From Alteromonas sp. V450 (GTDB lineage Bacteria; Pseudomonadota; Gammaproteobacteria; Enterobacterales; Alteromonadaceae), in NCBI RefSeq assembly GCF_001885075.1, contig NZ_MODU01000004.1:4278001-4342000 (forward strand): DNA of 64,000 bases. Reading direction: 5' to 3'. The notes beneath the pieces were generated by a model that was given only the letters and a program-made list of their open reading frames with translations, was not told the DNA's origin and made no database searches. Shown in pieces: positions 32,994 to 42,603 of this stretch. Numbering within the stretch: position 1 is the stretch's first letter; each line of letters starts with the position of its first letter. Both the position numbers and the translations under genes were made by a program.

Positions 32994-33203
32994 ATGCAGT
33001 TTGAATCCTTTGCCGATTTTTTAAATATGGGCGGCTATGCGTTTTATGTATGGCTTTCGTTTGGCGTTACGTTTTTGGCAATGGGCATTATCGCTATTCA
33101 GAGTTTTAGCAAACACCGCGACCTTTTAAAGCAGGTAGTAGTGGAAAAAGAACGCAAAGCGCGTATTAAAAAAGCGCGTCAGCAACAGCAAGAAAACACC
33201 TAG
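32994..33203 (+). CDS. ccmD: CcmD small membrane protein
   Basis: A 69-residue protein with one membrane helix (about residues 17-38) and a basic C-terminal tail full of Lys, Arg and Gln. FLNMGGYAFYVWLSFGVT is the typical CcmD start. CcmD stabilises CcmABC and is needed to release heme-loaded CcmE. Size, topology and position between ccmC and ccmE make the call firm. Confidence 0.93.
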   Translation: MQFESFADFLNMGGYAFYVWLSFGVTFLAMGIIAIQSFSKHRDLLKQVVVEKERKARIKKARQQQQENT

Positions 33204-33277
33204 TGTTTATGTGAAAAGTGAACTTAGCATTCATTTGCTTTTTTATCGTTTATTAGTTTTTTCGAAGTGAGAGTTGC

Positions 33278-33772
33278 ATGAACCCGAGACGAAAGCAGCG
33301 ACTAGCCGTAGTGGGAATTATCGGTTTTTTAATAGTAAGTGCAATTGGACTGATGCTTTACGCCCTAAACGACAGTATTGACCTTTTCTACACGCCGAGC
33401 GAGATCATTGAAGGTAAAAATGGACAGAAACCGCAGGTTGGCCAGCGTCTTCGTATAGGCGGTATGGTAGTGCCGGGTAGTGTGAAAAGGGATCAAGAAA
33501 GCTTAGCAGTGAGCTTCGACTTAATCGATACTGGTCCAACGGTGACGGTGACTTATACCGGGATCCTGCCTGATTTGTTCCGCGAAGGTCAGGGCATTGT
33601 GGCAACAGGAGTACTCACTGGTGCAAGCAATATTAAAGCGCAGGAAGTACTAGCGAAGCACGATGAAGAATACATGCCGCCTGAGCTTGCTGAAAAAATG
33701 AAGGGCATTAAGCACGTTAAACCTGACAATATGCCTTCCTACGAGTCGACTACCGGCAGCGGAGGCAAGTAA
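33278..33772 (+). CDS. ccmE: Periplasmic heme chaperone CcmE
   Basis: Carries heme covalently on a histidine from CcmC to CcmF. The protein has an N-terminal anchor (residues 8-30), an OB-fold beta domain, and the heme-binding motif [12 protein letters not shown] with His128 and Tyr132. It is 164 residues. The 74-base gap after ccmD is the largest in the operon before mlaA and contains its own ribosome-binding site. Confidence 0.96.
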   Translation: MNPRRKQRLAVVGIIGFLIVSAIGLMLYALNDSIDLFYTPSEIIEGKNGQKPQVGQRLRIGGMVVPGSVKRDQESLAVSFDLIDTGPTVTVTYTGILPDLFREGQGIVATGVLTGASNIKAQEVLAKHDEEYMPPELAEKMKGIKHVKPDNMPSYESTTGSGGK

Positions 33773-33775
33773 ATA

Positions 33776-35833
33776 ATGGTGCCAGAGATTGGAAATATTG
33801 CACTCACGCTTGCGCTAGTGCTCTCTATATTATTGGCTGTTTATCCGCTATGGGGGGCTCACCGTCAGCACGAAGCGTTAATGGCAACGGCCAAACCACT
33901 GGCAATTGGCTTATTTACCTTCACGCTTATTGCCTATGTGTGCTTAACCTACGCCTTTGTTACCGATGACTTTAGTGTGGCCTATGTGGCACAGCACTCA
34001 AATAGTCGACTTCCCATTTATTATAAAATTACCGCTGTGTGGGGCGGCCACGAAGGCTCATTTCTGCTATGGGTGTTGATGCTTTCCATATGGACAGTAG
34101 CAGTGGCGATATTCAGCAAAGGTATTCCTCTTGCTATGGTTGCACGGGTGCTGTCGGTATTGGGAATGGTGGGCATCGGTTTTTACTTATTCATGCTGCT
34201 TACCTCGAACCCGTTTAACAGCATGCTGCCATTTTTCCCGGTAGATGGACGAGACCTTAATCCGCTGCTGCAAGATTTTGGCATGATCATTCACCCGCCT
34301 ATGCTTTATATGGGCTATGTTGGCTTTTCTGTCGCGTTTGCCTTTGCAATTTCAGCATTAATTTCAGGTCAGCTAGACTCAACGTGGGCACGCTGGTCAA
34401 GGCCTTGGGTTATCTCTGCCTGGGCGTTTCTCACCGTGGGCATTGCGCTAGGCAGCTGGTGGGCGTATTACGAACTTGGCTGGGGTGGCTGGTGGTTCTG
34501 GGATCCAGTAGAGAACGCCTCTTTCATGCCTTGGTTGGTCGGTACTGCGCTAATGCACTCGTTAGCCGTAACCGAAAAGCGAAAGGCGTTTAAGTCGTGG
34601 ACCGTACTGCTTGCTATTGCCGCATTTAGTTTGAGTTTACTTGGCACCTTCTTAGTACGTTCAGGGGTGATTGTTTCGGTACACTCGTTTGCAAGCGATC
34701 CTACCCGAGGCTTATTTATACTGGGAATATTGATTGTACTTAGTGGCTTTGGTTTACTGCTCTATGCTATGCGTGCTGCTTCACTTAAAAGCCCAGGCCG
34801 CTATCAAGCGTTTTCCCGTGAAGTGTTGTTAATGGGTAATAACGTCTTCTTGTGCGCAGCAACACTGGTTGTATTGTTGGGTACCCTATTGCCACTTGTA
34901 CACAAAGAGTTAGGCCTAGGCAGTATTTCGGTAGGTGCTCCGTTCTTCAATCAAATGTTCACCTTATTGATTGTGCCCTTTGTATTAATGCTAGGTCTTG
35001 GGCCGCTTACGCGCTGGAAACAGCAAAAAGCCAGTGAATTACAAAAACAGCTATTAATCGCTGGCGGTATTGCGTTAAGTGCAGGTGTGTTAGTTAACTT
35101 TGCCTATGATGAGCCAACCTATATGGGTGTGTTGGGCATGGTGTTGGTGTTTTGGATCTTAGTCACTACGGTGCAAGAGGTGATGCAGCGTCTATCGGCA
35201 ATGCCATCAAGTAGCAGTGACAATGCATCGGTGCTAGCTAAACTTCGCAAGCTTACGCCAAGTCATTGGGGCATGGTACTGGGCCATGTGGGTTTTGCTA
35301 TCTGCATTATCGGTATTACCCTTGTTTCAAACTACGAAATGGAGCGCGATGTGCGCATGGACATTGGCGATAACGTTTCTCTTGGCGGTTATGACTTTAG
35401 CTTTAGAGATGTCGTCAAAGTTCAAGGTCCGAACTTTGAGGCGGACAAAGGCGTATTCGACGTTTATCAAGACGGTGAATTGATCGCGCATTTAGAGCCA
35501 GAAAAGCGTTTGTATATCGTACAGCGTATGCCGATGACTGAAGCCGCTATTCACTCAAATCTCGCAAGGGATTTGTTTATCGCTATGGGCGAGCCATTAG
35601 ACAATGGCGCATGGGCCATCCGAATTTATATTAAGCCATTTGTCATCTGGCTATGGGCGGGTGCAGTGGTTATGGCTATAGGCGGTATCTTTTCTATTAG
35701 CGACAAACGTTACCGTATGGCTAAGGTAAAAAAGATAAAACGTGTATTTGGTGGGAAAAGTGAGAACGACGCTGAGCAATCTCATGGTCAAGTATCCACT
35801 TCATCAAATACGTCAGTAAAAGGAGGCGCATAA
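33776..35833 (+). CDS. ccmF: Heme lyase subunit CcmF
   Basis: Large integral protein of the heme ligation complex that attaches heme to apocytochrome c. Many helices run through the 685 residues. The WWD domain reads WGGWWFWDPVENASFMPW, and conserved histidines lie in WGGHEGSFLLWV and IHPPMLYMGYVG. A periplasmic domain lies between the last two helices, around GYDFSFRDVV. It follows ccmE by 3 bases and overlaps ccmG by one base. Confidence 0.96.
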   Translation: MVPEIGNIALTLALVLSILLAVYPLWGAHRQHEALMATAKPLAIGLFTFTLIAYVCLTYAFVTDDFSVAYVAQHSNSRLPIYYKITAVWGGHEGSFLLWVLMLSIWTVAVAIFSKGIPLAMVARVLSVLGMVGIGFYLFMLLTSNPFNSMLPFFPVDGRDLNPLLQDFGMIIHPPMLYMGYVGFSVAFAFAISALISGQLDSTWARWSRPWVISAWAFLTVGIALGSWWAYYELGWGGWWFWDPVENASFMPWLVGTALMHSLAVTEKRKAFKSWTVLLAIAAFSLSLLGTFLVRSGVIVSVHSFASDPTRGLFILGILIVLSGFGLLLYAMRAASLKSPGRYQAFSREVLLMGNNVFLCAATLVVLLGTLLPLVHKELGLGSISVGAPFFNQMFTLLIVPFVLMLGLGPLTRWKQQKASELQKQLLIAGGIALSAGVLVNFAYDEPTYMGVLGMVLVFWILVTTVQEVMQRLSAMPSSSSDNASVLAKLRKLTPSHWGMVLGHVGFAICIIGITLVSNYEMERDVRMDIGDNVSLGGYDFSFRDVVKVQGPNFEADKGVFDVYQDGELIAHLEPEKRLYIVQRMPMTEAAIHSNLARDLFIAMGEPLDNGAWAIRIYIKPFVIWLWAGAVVMAIGGIFSISDKRYRMAKVKKIKRVFGGKSENDAEQSHGQVSTSSNTSVKGGA

Positions 35834-36534
35834 TGAAAAAAGCACCACTCGTTGCTATTCCATTGGTGTTGTTCTCTTTGCTGGTTATTTTCCTGTTTAA
35901 AGGGCTTTTTTCTGACCCCAGAGAGCTAGATTCTCAGGTTCAGGATAAGACGTTACCTGCGTTCTCTCTGCCAGACCTGATGAAGCCAGAGGTGACCTAT
36001 ACGCCTGAAGATTTAAAGGGCAAGGTAACCATATTAAATGTATGGGGTGTATGGTGCGTGACCTGCGCTGTTGAGATGCCGTACCTCACTCAGCTAAAGA
36101 ACGAGCAAAACGTTCACATTGTGGGTTTGTATTTTGATCAGGACTTAGACCCAGACTTTGGTACAAAAACACTGAGCCGTGTTCAGCAAGAAGTGACCGA
36201 CATGCTCAGCCGTTACGGTAACCCTTACGCGTATAATATTTTTGATGTCTATCGCGATACGTCGCTCGACCTTGGCGTAACAGGCGCGCCAGAACACTTT
36301 GTTATCGACGCTGAAGGCATTATTCGTATGCACCACATAGGCGATATTAACGAGCGTGTTTGGAACTCCAAAGTTGGTCCGTTATATAACAAGCTGGTGG
36401 CAGAAGCATCTGGCAAAATAGGCAATGACAAAAAGGTAGATGTGGATGCAGTTATGGGCTTAGAGCCTACATTGTCGAACACGCTTAATGAAAAGAATAA
36501 TCAGAGCACCGCACGTGTACAAGGAGGGGAATAA
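35833..36534 (+). CDS. ccmG: Thioredoxin-like CcmG/DsbE
   Basis: Membrane-anchored periplasmic thiol oxidoreductase that reduces the apocytochrome c heme-binding cysteines. An N-terminal anchor (about residues 8-26) precedes a thioredoxin fold with active site WGVWCVTCAVEMPYL (CVTC, against CPTC in E. coli) and cis-Pro region VTGAPEHFVID. At 233 residues it is about 45 longer than the E. coli protein, and the extra part is a polar C-terminal tail of unclear use. It overlaps ccmF by a base and is 2 bases from ccmH. Confidence 0.93.
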   Translation: MKKAPLVAIPLVLFSLLVIFLFKGLFSDPRELDSQVQDKTLPAFSLPDLMKPEVTYTPEDLKGKVTILNVWGVWCVTCAVEMPYLTQLKNEQNVHIVGLYFDQDLDPDFGTKTLSRVQQEVTDMLSRYGNPYAYNIFDVYRDTSLDLGVTGAPEHFVIDAEGIIRMHHIGDINERVWNSKVGPLYNKLVAEASGKIGNDKKVDVDAVMGLEPTLSNTLNEKNNQSTARVQGGE

Positions 36535-36536
36535 TT

Positions 36537-37028
36537 ATGTTATCGAACACTTCCTCCCACGGTCTCGGGTCCTTTAAAGCCATTGCGCTAAGCGTTTTTA
36601 TGCTGCTGTTTGTGTTTAGTGTTTTTTCGATAAGTGCGGCTGAAGATAAGTTTACTTTCGATACGCCGGCTCAGCGTGAAAGCTTTTTAAAGCTTACCGC
36701 CGAATTACGTTGCCCTATGTGTCAAAACCAGAATATTGCTGATAGCGACGCCATGATTGCCCATGACATGCGCCGAAAAGTGTACGCGTTACTAAAGCAA
36801 GGCAAAACAGAGCAAGAAGTGATTGAATTTATGAAGTCACGCTATGGCGACTTTGTACATTACCAACCGCCGGTTACGGCTGCGACCTTGTGGCTTTGGG
36901 CCGGTCCAGTCTTGTTTATTTTCATTGCCCTAATTGTGGTGATTAGCCGCAAATCGGTAACACCACCAGAAGATATGGCCGCTAAGTTAGCTAAAGCAGA
37001 TGAAATGTTGGAGCGAGAGAAAGAATGA
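36537..37028 (+). CDS. ccmH: CcmH thiol oxidoreductase
   Basis: Holds the conserved LRCPMCQNQNI motif (LRCxxCQ) used in thiol exchange with apocytochrome c. An N-terminal signal segment (about residues 15-35) and one C-terminal membrane helix (about 115-137) frame the small helical domain. It is 163 residues: the short form, with the TPR part encoded separately by the next gene, unlike the fused E. coli CcmH. It overlaps ccmI by 4 bases. Confidence 0.94.
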   Translation: MLSNTSSHGLGSFKAIALSVFMLLFVFSVFSISAAEDKFTFDTPAQRESFLKLTAELRCPMCQNQNIADSDAMIAHDMRRKVYALLKQGKTEQEVIEFMKSRYGDFVHYQPPVTAATLWLWAGPVLFIFIALIVVISRKSVTPPEDMAAKLAKADEMLEREKE

Positions 37029-38314
37029 GTTGGTCTGAGTTTTATATCATTGTTTCAGGCTTAATTACGCTTGTTCTATTAATTGTCGCTTTCCCATGGC
37101 TGCGCAATAAAAACCACGCAAAACAAGATAGTTTAAGCAATACGCAAATTGTAAGGCAGCGCCTTGCTGAACTTGACCGTGAAGTACAAGAAGGTTTAAT
37201 TAGCGAGCACGATAAGCGCCAAGCCGTTGATGAACTAAAACTAGCGCTGGTAGATGAAAGCGCGTTTGAATCGCACAAAACGGGTAATGCAAAACTTCCA
37301 CTGGCGATAGGTGCCGTGCTTGCGATAGCCTGCGGTGTGATTGTATATACACAGGTAAATCAAATGGACCGTGTTGCTCAAGCCAGTCAAGCCATTGAAG
37401 CGCTGCCCGAATTGAGTCAACAGCTTGCCAGCGGTAATGCGAATAACCTGACTCAACAAGACATTGCTAGCCTTGCTCTTGCTATACGCCAGCGTTTGAG
37501 AGAAGAGCCCGAAGACGACACAGGATGGATGTATTTTGGCAGATTGATGCTGAGTATTGGCCAAGAAGTGCAGGCCATTGAAGCGATTGATAAAGCGGTA
37601 AGTTTGGCGCCGTCTAACTCTGCTAATCGCATTACGCTTGCTCAGGCCTTGATGACCACAGGGGATGTCAACAACTTAGAACGAGCGCAATCTATCTTAT
37701 TAGGCTTGCTAAACGACAATCCAGCGAATGATAATCTTGCGCTGATGATGGCGGTGGTCTCTGCTCAACTTGGCGACCTTGAAAATACCCAGCGTTTTTA
37801 TAAGCAAGTTGAAGGTAAGTTACCAGCGGATAGCGATATGGCACAGCGTTTAGTGGCGCGTATAAAAGAGCTACAAGGGAATACCAGTGAAATGGTAGCG
37901 CTACAAAATACTGGTGCTGAAATTACTGATACATCAACAGCGCAAAATGCCATTAGCGAAGCGAAAACCGGCTTTAAAATTACGGTGAATTTGTCTGACG
38001 ACGCTAACACAAAAGCGCCTAAAGATGGTTTTCTGATAGTATTCGCTCAAGATGCAAAGTCTGACAACAAAATGCCGGCTGCTGTGGTTAAACTGCCGAT
38101 AGATGACTTCCCCGTTTCCGTTACTCTAACCACAGAAAACGCAATGATGCCGCAGTTTACGCTGGCTTCACTTTCTGATGTAGTAGTTACTGCAAGACTT
38201 TCTGAAGATGGAAACGTTGCAGTATCTAGTGGGGAATGGCAGGGAAGCGTGAATGCACGTGTTACCGCCAATACACTCTCTTCGTTAAGCGTTATTATTG
38301 ATAAGGAACTGTAA
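37025..38314 (+). CDS. ccmI: CcmI TPR-domain apocytochrome chaperone
   Basis: Binds apocytochrome c and presents it to CcmFH. Two membrane helices (about residues 6-24 and 88-108) flank a cytoplasmic stretch. A periplasmic tetratricopeptide region follows at about 150-280 (DDTGWMYFGRLMLSIGQ, AIDKAVSLAPSNSANRITLAQALM). The C-terminal 120 residues form a beta-rich domain seen in gammaproteobacterial CcmI. It is 429 residues and the last ccm gene. mlaA follows after 3 bases, so mlaA may share the transcript. Confidence 0.92.
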   Translation: MSWSEFYIIVSGLITLVLLIVAFPWLRNKNHAKQDSLSNTQIVRQRLAELDREVQEGLISEHDKRQAVDELKLALVDESAFESHKTGNAKLPLAIGAVLAIACGVIVYTQVNQMDRVAQASQAIEALPELSQQLASGNANNLTQQDIASLALAIRQRLREEPEDDTGWMYFGRLMLSIGQEVQAIEAIDKAVSLAPSNSANRITLAQALMTTGDVNNLERAQSILLGLLNDNPANDNLALMMAVVSAQLGDLENTQRFYKQVEGKLPADSDMAQRLVARIKELQGNTSEMVALQNTGAEITDTSTAQNAISEAKTGFKITVNLSDDANTKAPKDGFLIVFAQDAKSDNKMPAAVVKLPIDDFPVSVTLTTENAMMPQFTLASLSDVVVTARLSEDGNVAVSSGEWQGSVNARVTANTLSSLSVIIDKEL

Positions 38315-38317
38315 ATT

Positions 38318-39274
38318 ATGGATTTCTCTAAATCACTCGCACTAGGGTTGATTTTGGCTACGAGTTTTCTGGGTGGCTGTGCGAGTAATGACGCTCACAC
38401 TCAAGCGCAAGCAGAACTTCAGGGAGCAGAGGCTAATGCAACTGTAGATACATCTGACCCGCGAGATCCGTTTGAATCAGTTAACCGCAACGTCTGGGAT
38501 TTTAACTGGGATGTGCTAGACGCTTACATCTTACGACCAATAACGGTGACCTACGTGACGGTAATGCCTCAACCAGCGCGAACAGGGTTGGTAAACATCA
38601 CCGATAACTTGCAAGAACCGGCCAACTTTTTGAACAACATTTTTCAAGGCAAAATTGATGACGGTCTTGATAGTCTGGCCCGCTTTTTTATCAATACAAC
38701 CGTAGGGCTCGTGGGCACGTTCGATGTGGCAACTAAAATAGGCATTGAACGCAAGCGAGAACAGTTCGGTGAAACACTTGCTGTATGGGGTCTAGATACT
38801 GGGCCATTTTTAATGTTGCCATTTTTAGGCCCAAGTGATCCTCGCAGTTTTACCGGTGATTATGTTGATGGTTTTGCATTTCCAATGTCGCTACTTGAAG
38901 GTTCGGTAAACTTCGCGCGTATCGGTATTTCTATCCTTGAGACTAGAGCACAATTGCTTGACCAAGAAGCGCAGTTGGAACAGTCAGTGGATGACTATGC
39001 CTTTGTCAAAAATGCCTATTTTGAGAACTTGGAATTTCGGGTTACGGATGGTAAAAGCGGCGACAAAGCCATTGATGATGAACAGTTAGACGACTTTGCT
39101 GATTTTGAAGCAATGTTGGAAGGCAGTGATTTCGATAGCTACGAAGAACCATCTGAAGCGTTAGATGAAAAAGCAGTTGATGGCTCATCTGATTTAGATA
39201 ATGCGCCTGTAAAAAAGACGGATAAATCTAAGTTAAAAGAAAAAAGCGGACCATCTAAAGATGACAATAAATAA
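38318..39274 (+). CDS. mlaA: MlaA (VacJ) outer-membrane lipoprotein
   Basis: Outer-membrane lipoprotein that removes misplaced phospholipid from the outer leaflet and passes it to MlaC. A lipoprotein signal ends in the lipobox LGGC. DPFESVNRNVWDFNWDVLDAYILRP, QEPANFLNNIFQGK and the FINTTVGLVGTFDVA segment are MlaA hallmarks, as is FLGPSDPRSFTGDYVD. The protein carries a highly acidic tail of about 90 residues after residue 230 ending in a Lys/Ser-rich stretch, longer than in E. coli. Its position directly after ccmI suggests co-transcription. The other mla genes are not in the window. Confidence 0.94.
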   Translation: MDFSKSLALGLILATSFLGGCASNDAHTQAQAELQGAEANATVDTSDPRDPFESVNRNVWDFNWDVLDAYILRPITVTYVTVMPQPARTGLVNITDNLQEPANFLNNIFQGKIDDGLDSLARFFINTTVGLVGTFDVATKIGIERKREQFGETLAVWGLDTGPFLMLPFLGPSDPRSFTGDYVDGFAFPMSLLEGSVNFARIGISILETRAQLLDQEAQLEQSVDDYAFVKNAYFENLEFRVTDGKSGDKAIDDEQLDDFADFEAMLEGSDFDSYEEPSEALDEKAVDGSSDLDNAPVKKTDKSKLKEKSGPSKDDNK

Positions 39275-39370
39275 TTCGAAAGATGACAGCGAGTGAGTGT
39301 TTACTACTCCTTTAAAAACAAAGATCTAGGCCTGCCAAAGCTTGCTCTTGTTTTTTAAACGTCTTATAGA

Positions 39371-39401
39371 AAAAGCCATGCTTAAAAAGCATGGCTTTTT
39401 T
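39371..39401. terminator. Terminator between mlaA and galE
   Basis: AAAAGCCATGCT and AGCATGGCTTTT form a perfect stem with T and A runs at both ends. It lies between convergent genes and can end both the ccm-mlaA and galE transcripts. Confidence 0.9.
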
Positions 39402-39447
39402 GTTAACGGGCTGCAAACCAGTCATTCGACAAAATTTAGTCGAATAA

Positions 39448-40470
39448 CTAGTCTTTCGGGTAGCCCATCGGGTTTTGCGACTGCCAGTTCCAGGTGTCGG
39501 CACACATGTCTTCTAAGCCTTTCTCTGCATGCCAATTGAGCTCTGTGGCAGCTTTAGTCGGGTCAGCGTAACACGCGGCTACGTCACCGCTTCTACGCGG
39601 TGCAATTCTGTAAGGGATAGTTTTCCCCGCGCCTTTTTCAAACGCCTTGATCATTTCAATGACCGAGTAGCCCTGACCGGTACCCAAATTGTACTTATCC
39701 AAGCCCATGTTGAGGCTAAGGCGATCGAGAGCTTTTAAATGACCGTTAGCAAGATCGACAACATGAATGTAGTCGCGAACGCCAGTGCCATCAACGGTAT
39801 CGTAGTCGTCGCCGAATACGCTAAGCTGCTCTAGTTTACCGGTCGCTACCTGAGATATGTAGGGCATTAGGTTGTTTGGAATGCCGTTAGGATCTTCGCC
39901 AATTTGACCAGACTCATGCGCACCTACAGGGTTGAAGTAACGAAGTAATACAATGTTCCACTCGTTGTCTGAAACGTAAAGATCGCTCAGCATGTGCTCA
40001 ACCATAAGCTTCGACATACCGTAAGGATTAGTCGGTTGACCTGTAGCCATATCTTCGCGTAGTGGAAGCGATGCAGGATCGCCGTAAACCGTTGCAGAAG
40101 AGCTAAACACAATATTTTTTACACCATGCTTTTGCATAGCTTTACATAGTGTCAGCGTGCCGTACACGTTGTTTTCATAGTAGGAGAGGGGCTTTTGCAC
40201 TGACTCGCCAACAGCTTTCAAGCCCGCAAAATGTATAACAGCAAAAATGTTATGCTCGCTGAATATGTCATCTAACACAGCGGTATCGCGAATGTCACCT
40301 TGAACAAAAGTAACTGATTTACCTGTTAATGCTTCAACGCGACGAAGTGACTCAGCACTTGCGTTCGCCAAGTTATCAAGTACAACAACACCATAATTTT
40401 GTTCAAGTAACTGTAAAACTGTGTGACTACCTATATAGCCTGCACCACCAGTAACTAAGATGGTCTTCAT
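39448..40470 (-). CDS. galE: UDP-glucose 4-epimerase
   Basis: Interconverts UDP-glucose and UDP-galactose for surface polysaccharide synthesis. The N-terminal [15 protein letters not shown] nucleotide-binding motif, SSSATVYG with the catalytic serine, and the YGMSK Tyr-x-x-x-Lys motif place it in the extended SDR family. [20 protein letters not shown] is the GalE substrate-site block. The 340-residue length is standard. Its start overlaps the DUF6170 gene by 4 bases. Together with GalU at 50973 it feeds the glycosyltransferases nearby. Confidence 0.96.
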   Translation of the reverse strand: MKTILVTGGAGYIGSHTVLQLLEQNYGVVVLDNLANASAESLRRVEALTGKSVTFVQGDIRDTAVLDDIFSEHNIFAVIHFAGLKAVGESVQKPLSYYENNVYGTLTLCKAMQKHGVKNIVFSSSATVYGDPASLPLREDMATGQPTNPYGMSKLMVEHMLSDLYVSDNEWNIVLLRYFNPVGAHESGQIGEDPNGIPNNLMPYISQVATGKLEQLSVFGDDYDTVDGTGVRDYIHVVDLANGHLKALDRLSLNMGLDKYNLGTGQGYSVIEMIKAFEKGAGKTIPYRIAPRRSGDVAACYADPTKAATELNWHAEKGLEDMCADTWNWQSQNPMGYPKD

Positions 40471-40769
40471 GCATTCTCCTTGCTGGACGGTTGCGCAATG
40501 TATTTAGCGCAGATGGAATATTGAATAGGTTTAATAACCAATGGATAAATTAAAAATACTACAAAAGCCCACAGTAATGAGGTCCAATTAGATGCGGTTT
40601 GAAGAATAAGTGCGAATACGGGGACAATGACCAGTAGCTTTAGCACATTAAGTAAAGTCTTTTCCGGAACCGATAACCGCTTTGCGGCCTGATCGAGCAG
40701 CTTTACGCGCTCTGTTAATGGAAGACCCTTTAAGGCTGGAATGTCTCTGGTAGAAAAATAAAACTTCAT
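40467..40769 (-). CDS. DUF6170 family membrane protein
   Basis: A 100-residue protein with two hydrophobic segments (about residues 42-60 and 64-84). The N-terminus [21 protein letters not shown] matches what I recall of DUF6170, a small family of Alteromonadales membrane proteins of unknown function. ATG 40769 is preferred; a TTG four codons upstream is possible, since AAGGG sits close to it. Its end overlaps galE by 4 bases in the ATGA style, so the two are coupled. No function is claimed. Confidence 0.75.
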   Translation of the reverse strand: MKFYFSTRDIPALKGLPLTERVKLLDQAAKRLSVPEKTLLNVLKLLVIVPVFALILQTASNWTSLLWAFVVFLIYPLVIKPIQYSICAKYIAQPSSKENA

Positions 40770-40790
40770 AGATTTATGCAAAGCCCTTAA

Positions 40791-40824
40791 TAAAAAACCG
40801 CCGGAACATTACGTTACGGCGGTT
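40791..40824 (-). terminator. Terminator of the peptide transporter gene
   Basis: On the minus strand AACCGCCG and CGGCGGTT form a stem followed by six T residues, 45 bases after the stop at 40869 and just before the DUF6170 gene. Confidence 0.85.
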
Positions 40825-40868
40825 ATTGTAGGGTAATTGGTCAGCACTTAAAACATGCTAACAACAAA

Positions 40869-42389
40869 TTAGGCTTTTTCTTCTAGGCCTGCTTTTTCCC
40901 AAAAACGAGATTTAAAGCTCATTAGGCCAATTACAATAGCAATTGCAATACTAAATAGGGCTATTTGCAAATACAGGTCTGGCATCTGCTCTAAGTTTTC
41001 AGGGTCAAAGTTACCCGATAGTAAGCCAGCGATAAGGTTTCCAATAGAGTACGTTAGTACGAATACGCCCATCATTTGCCCTGCGTAACGCTTAGGCGAA
41101 AGCTTACTGACTGCACTTAACGCAACAGGGCTTAGACACAGCTCACCAACGGTATGTAAGAAGTAAGTTGTAACTAGCCACATTGGCGCAACTTTAAGGC
41201 CTTGTGCAGCGTATTGCGACGCCATAAACATTACTAAGAAGCCCGACGCCATAATAACGATACCAATAGCACACTTAATCGTGTACGACGGGTCTATCAT
41301 ACGCTTAGCAAGGTTTATCCAAAGGGCAGCGAAGAAAGGTGACAGGATGATTATAAACAGCGAGTTTGAAAGCTGGAACCATACGGTTGGAATGGCATCC
41401 ATTCCAAACCAAGATGTAATTAGTGAACCGCTTTCAAGTGCGCGGTCAGTGTAGTTCTGTGCAAAAAGATTCAGTGAAGAACCCGCTTGTTCGAAACCAG
41501 ACCAGAAGCATGCTGATGCAACACAAACTAGGAACAAGGCCCACATGCGTTTCTTTTCGTTATCGCTTAATTGGCCCGCAAAGTAAATTAAGCCAAAGTA
41601 AATGAAGAAGGTAATGGTAAAAATAATAGTAACTTGCTGAGCGAATGCCACAGGCTCGATAACGATAGTGCCCATGTGTGCAAGCACAATAACCACCACA
41701 GCAAGCGCAACTACTGCCCACACGCCCATCCATGCGCGTTGTTTAGCTGCGCCTTGATATGGGTTGGCTGGTGCCACTGAATCAGCCGATAGTGAACGGT
41801 TGCTGAAGTAATATTGAACGAGACCAAGCGCCATACCAACGGCTGCGGCACCGAACGCGTAATGCCAGCCCCAGTTTTCCTGCAAATAGCCAGTTACAAG
41901 GTATGCGATAAGTGAACCGATGTTGATGCCCATATAGTAAAGGGCATAGCCACTGTCACGACGGCCGTCGTCGTCACCATATTGTTGGCCAACCATGGCT
42001 GAAATATTAGGTTTAAGCAGACCGGTACCTGTGGCAACAAGTATGAGGCCTACGAAGAACAAGTTCTGCAAATCAATGGCTAATACAACGTGACCTGCGA
42101 AGATGATAATACCGCCGTACCATACCGCACTCTTACCACCAATTAAGCGGTCGGCCAGCCATCCACCTGGTAGGCCTAGAAAATATACCGCACCTGTGTA
42201 TAGGCCGTAGATAGCGCCAGCGGTTGCGACAGTAAAGCCTAACCCTTGAGTTTGTAAGCTTGCCGTCATGAATAGAACAAGTAGCGCGCGCATTCCGTAA
42301 TAACTCATGCGCTCCCACATTTCTGTAAAGAATAGCGTTCTCAGGCCCCCTGGATGACCAAAAAAGCTAGTATCGTTAGATGGTTTCAT
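40869..42389 (-). CDS. Proton-dependent oligopeptide (POT) transporter
   Basis: Inner-membrane symporter of di- and tripeptides with protons. FTEMWERMSYYGMRALL carries the ExxER motif of the POT/PTR family, needed for proton coupling. GGWLADRLIGGKSAVWYGG, and DSGYALYYMGINIGSLIAYLVTG with the second family signature, follow. About 14 hydrophobic segments are seen in 506 residues. It is monocistronic with its own terminator. DtpA/DtpB-like by overall feel; exact substrate range unknown. Confidence 0.93.
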   Translation of the reverse strand: MKPSNDTSFFGHPGGLRTLFFTEMWERMSYYGMRALLVLFMTASLQTQGLGFTVATAGAIYGLYTGAVYFLGLPGGWLADRLIGGKSAVWYGGIIIFAGHVVLAIDLQNLFFVGLILVATGTGLLKPNISAMVGQQYGDDDGRRDSGYALYYMGINIGSLIAYLVTGYLQENWGWHYAFGAAAVGMALGLVQYYFSNRSLSADSVAPANPYQGAAKQRAWMGVWAVVALAVVVIVLAHMGTIVIEPVAFAQQVTIIFTITFFIYFGLIYFAGQLSDNEKKRMWALFLVCVASACFWSGFEQAGSSLNLFAQNYTDRALESGSLITSWFGMDAIPTVWFQLSNSLFIIILSPFFAALWINLAKRMIDPSYTIKCAIGIVIMASGFLVMFMASQYAAQGLKVAPMWLVTTYFLHTVGELCLSPVALSAVSKLSPKRYAGQMMGVFVLTYSIGNLIAGLLSGNFDPENLEQMPDLYLQIALFSIAIAIVIGLMSFKSRFWEKAGLEEKA

Positions 42390-42603
42390 AATTATATTTT
42401 ATTTCCACATTGCTTATGGTTGTTATTGTAGAGCACTTATAGGATAGGCTCTTTGATAGTAGTCCGAAAAGCGGATAGCTTCTTATACTAGAGCTAGCCG
42501 CAAGACACAAGATTTGGGTAACAAACTATGGCGTTCGCTTGTCAATCGGCCAACATTTAATCAATGGGGCCGACTGACACAGGTTGATATGACGATTGGG
42601 CTA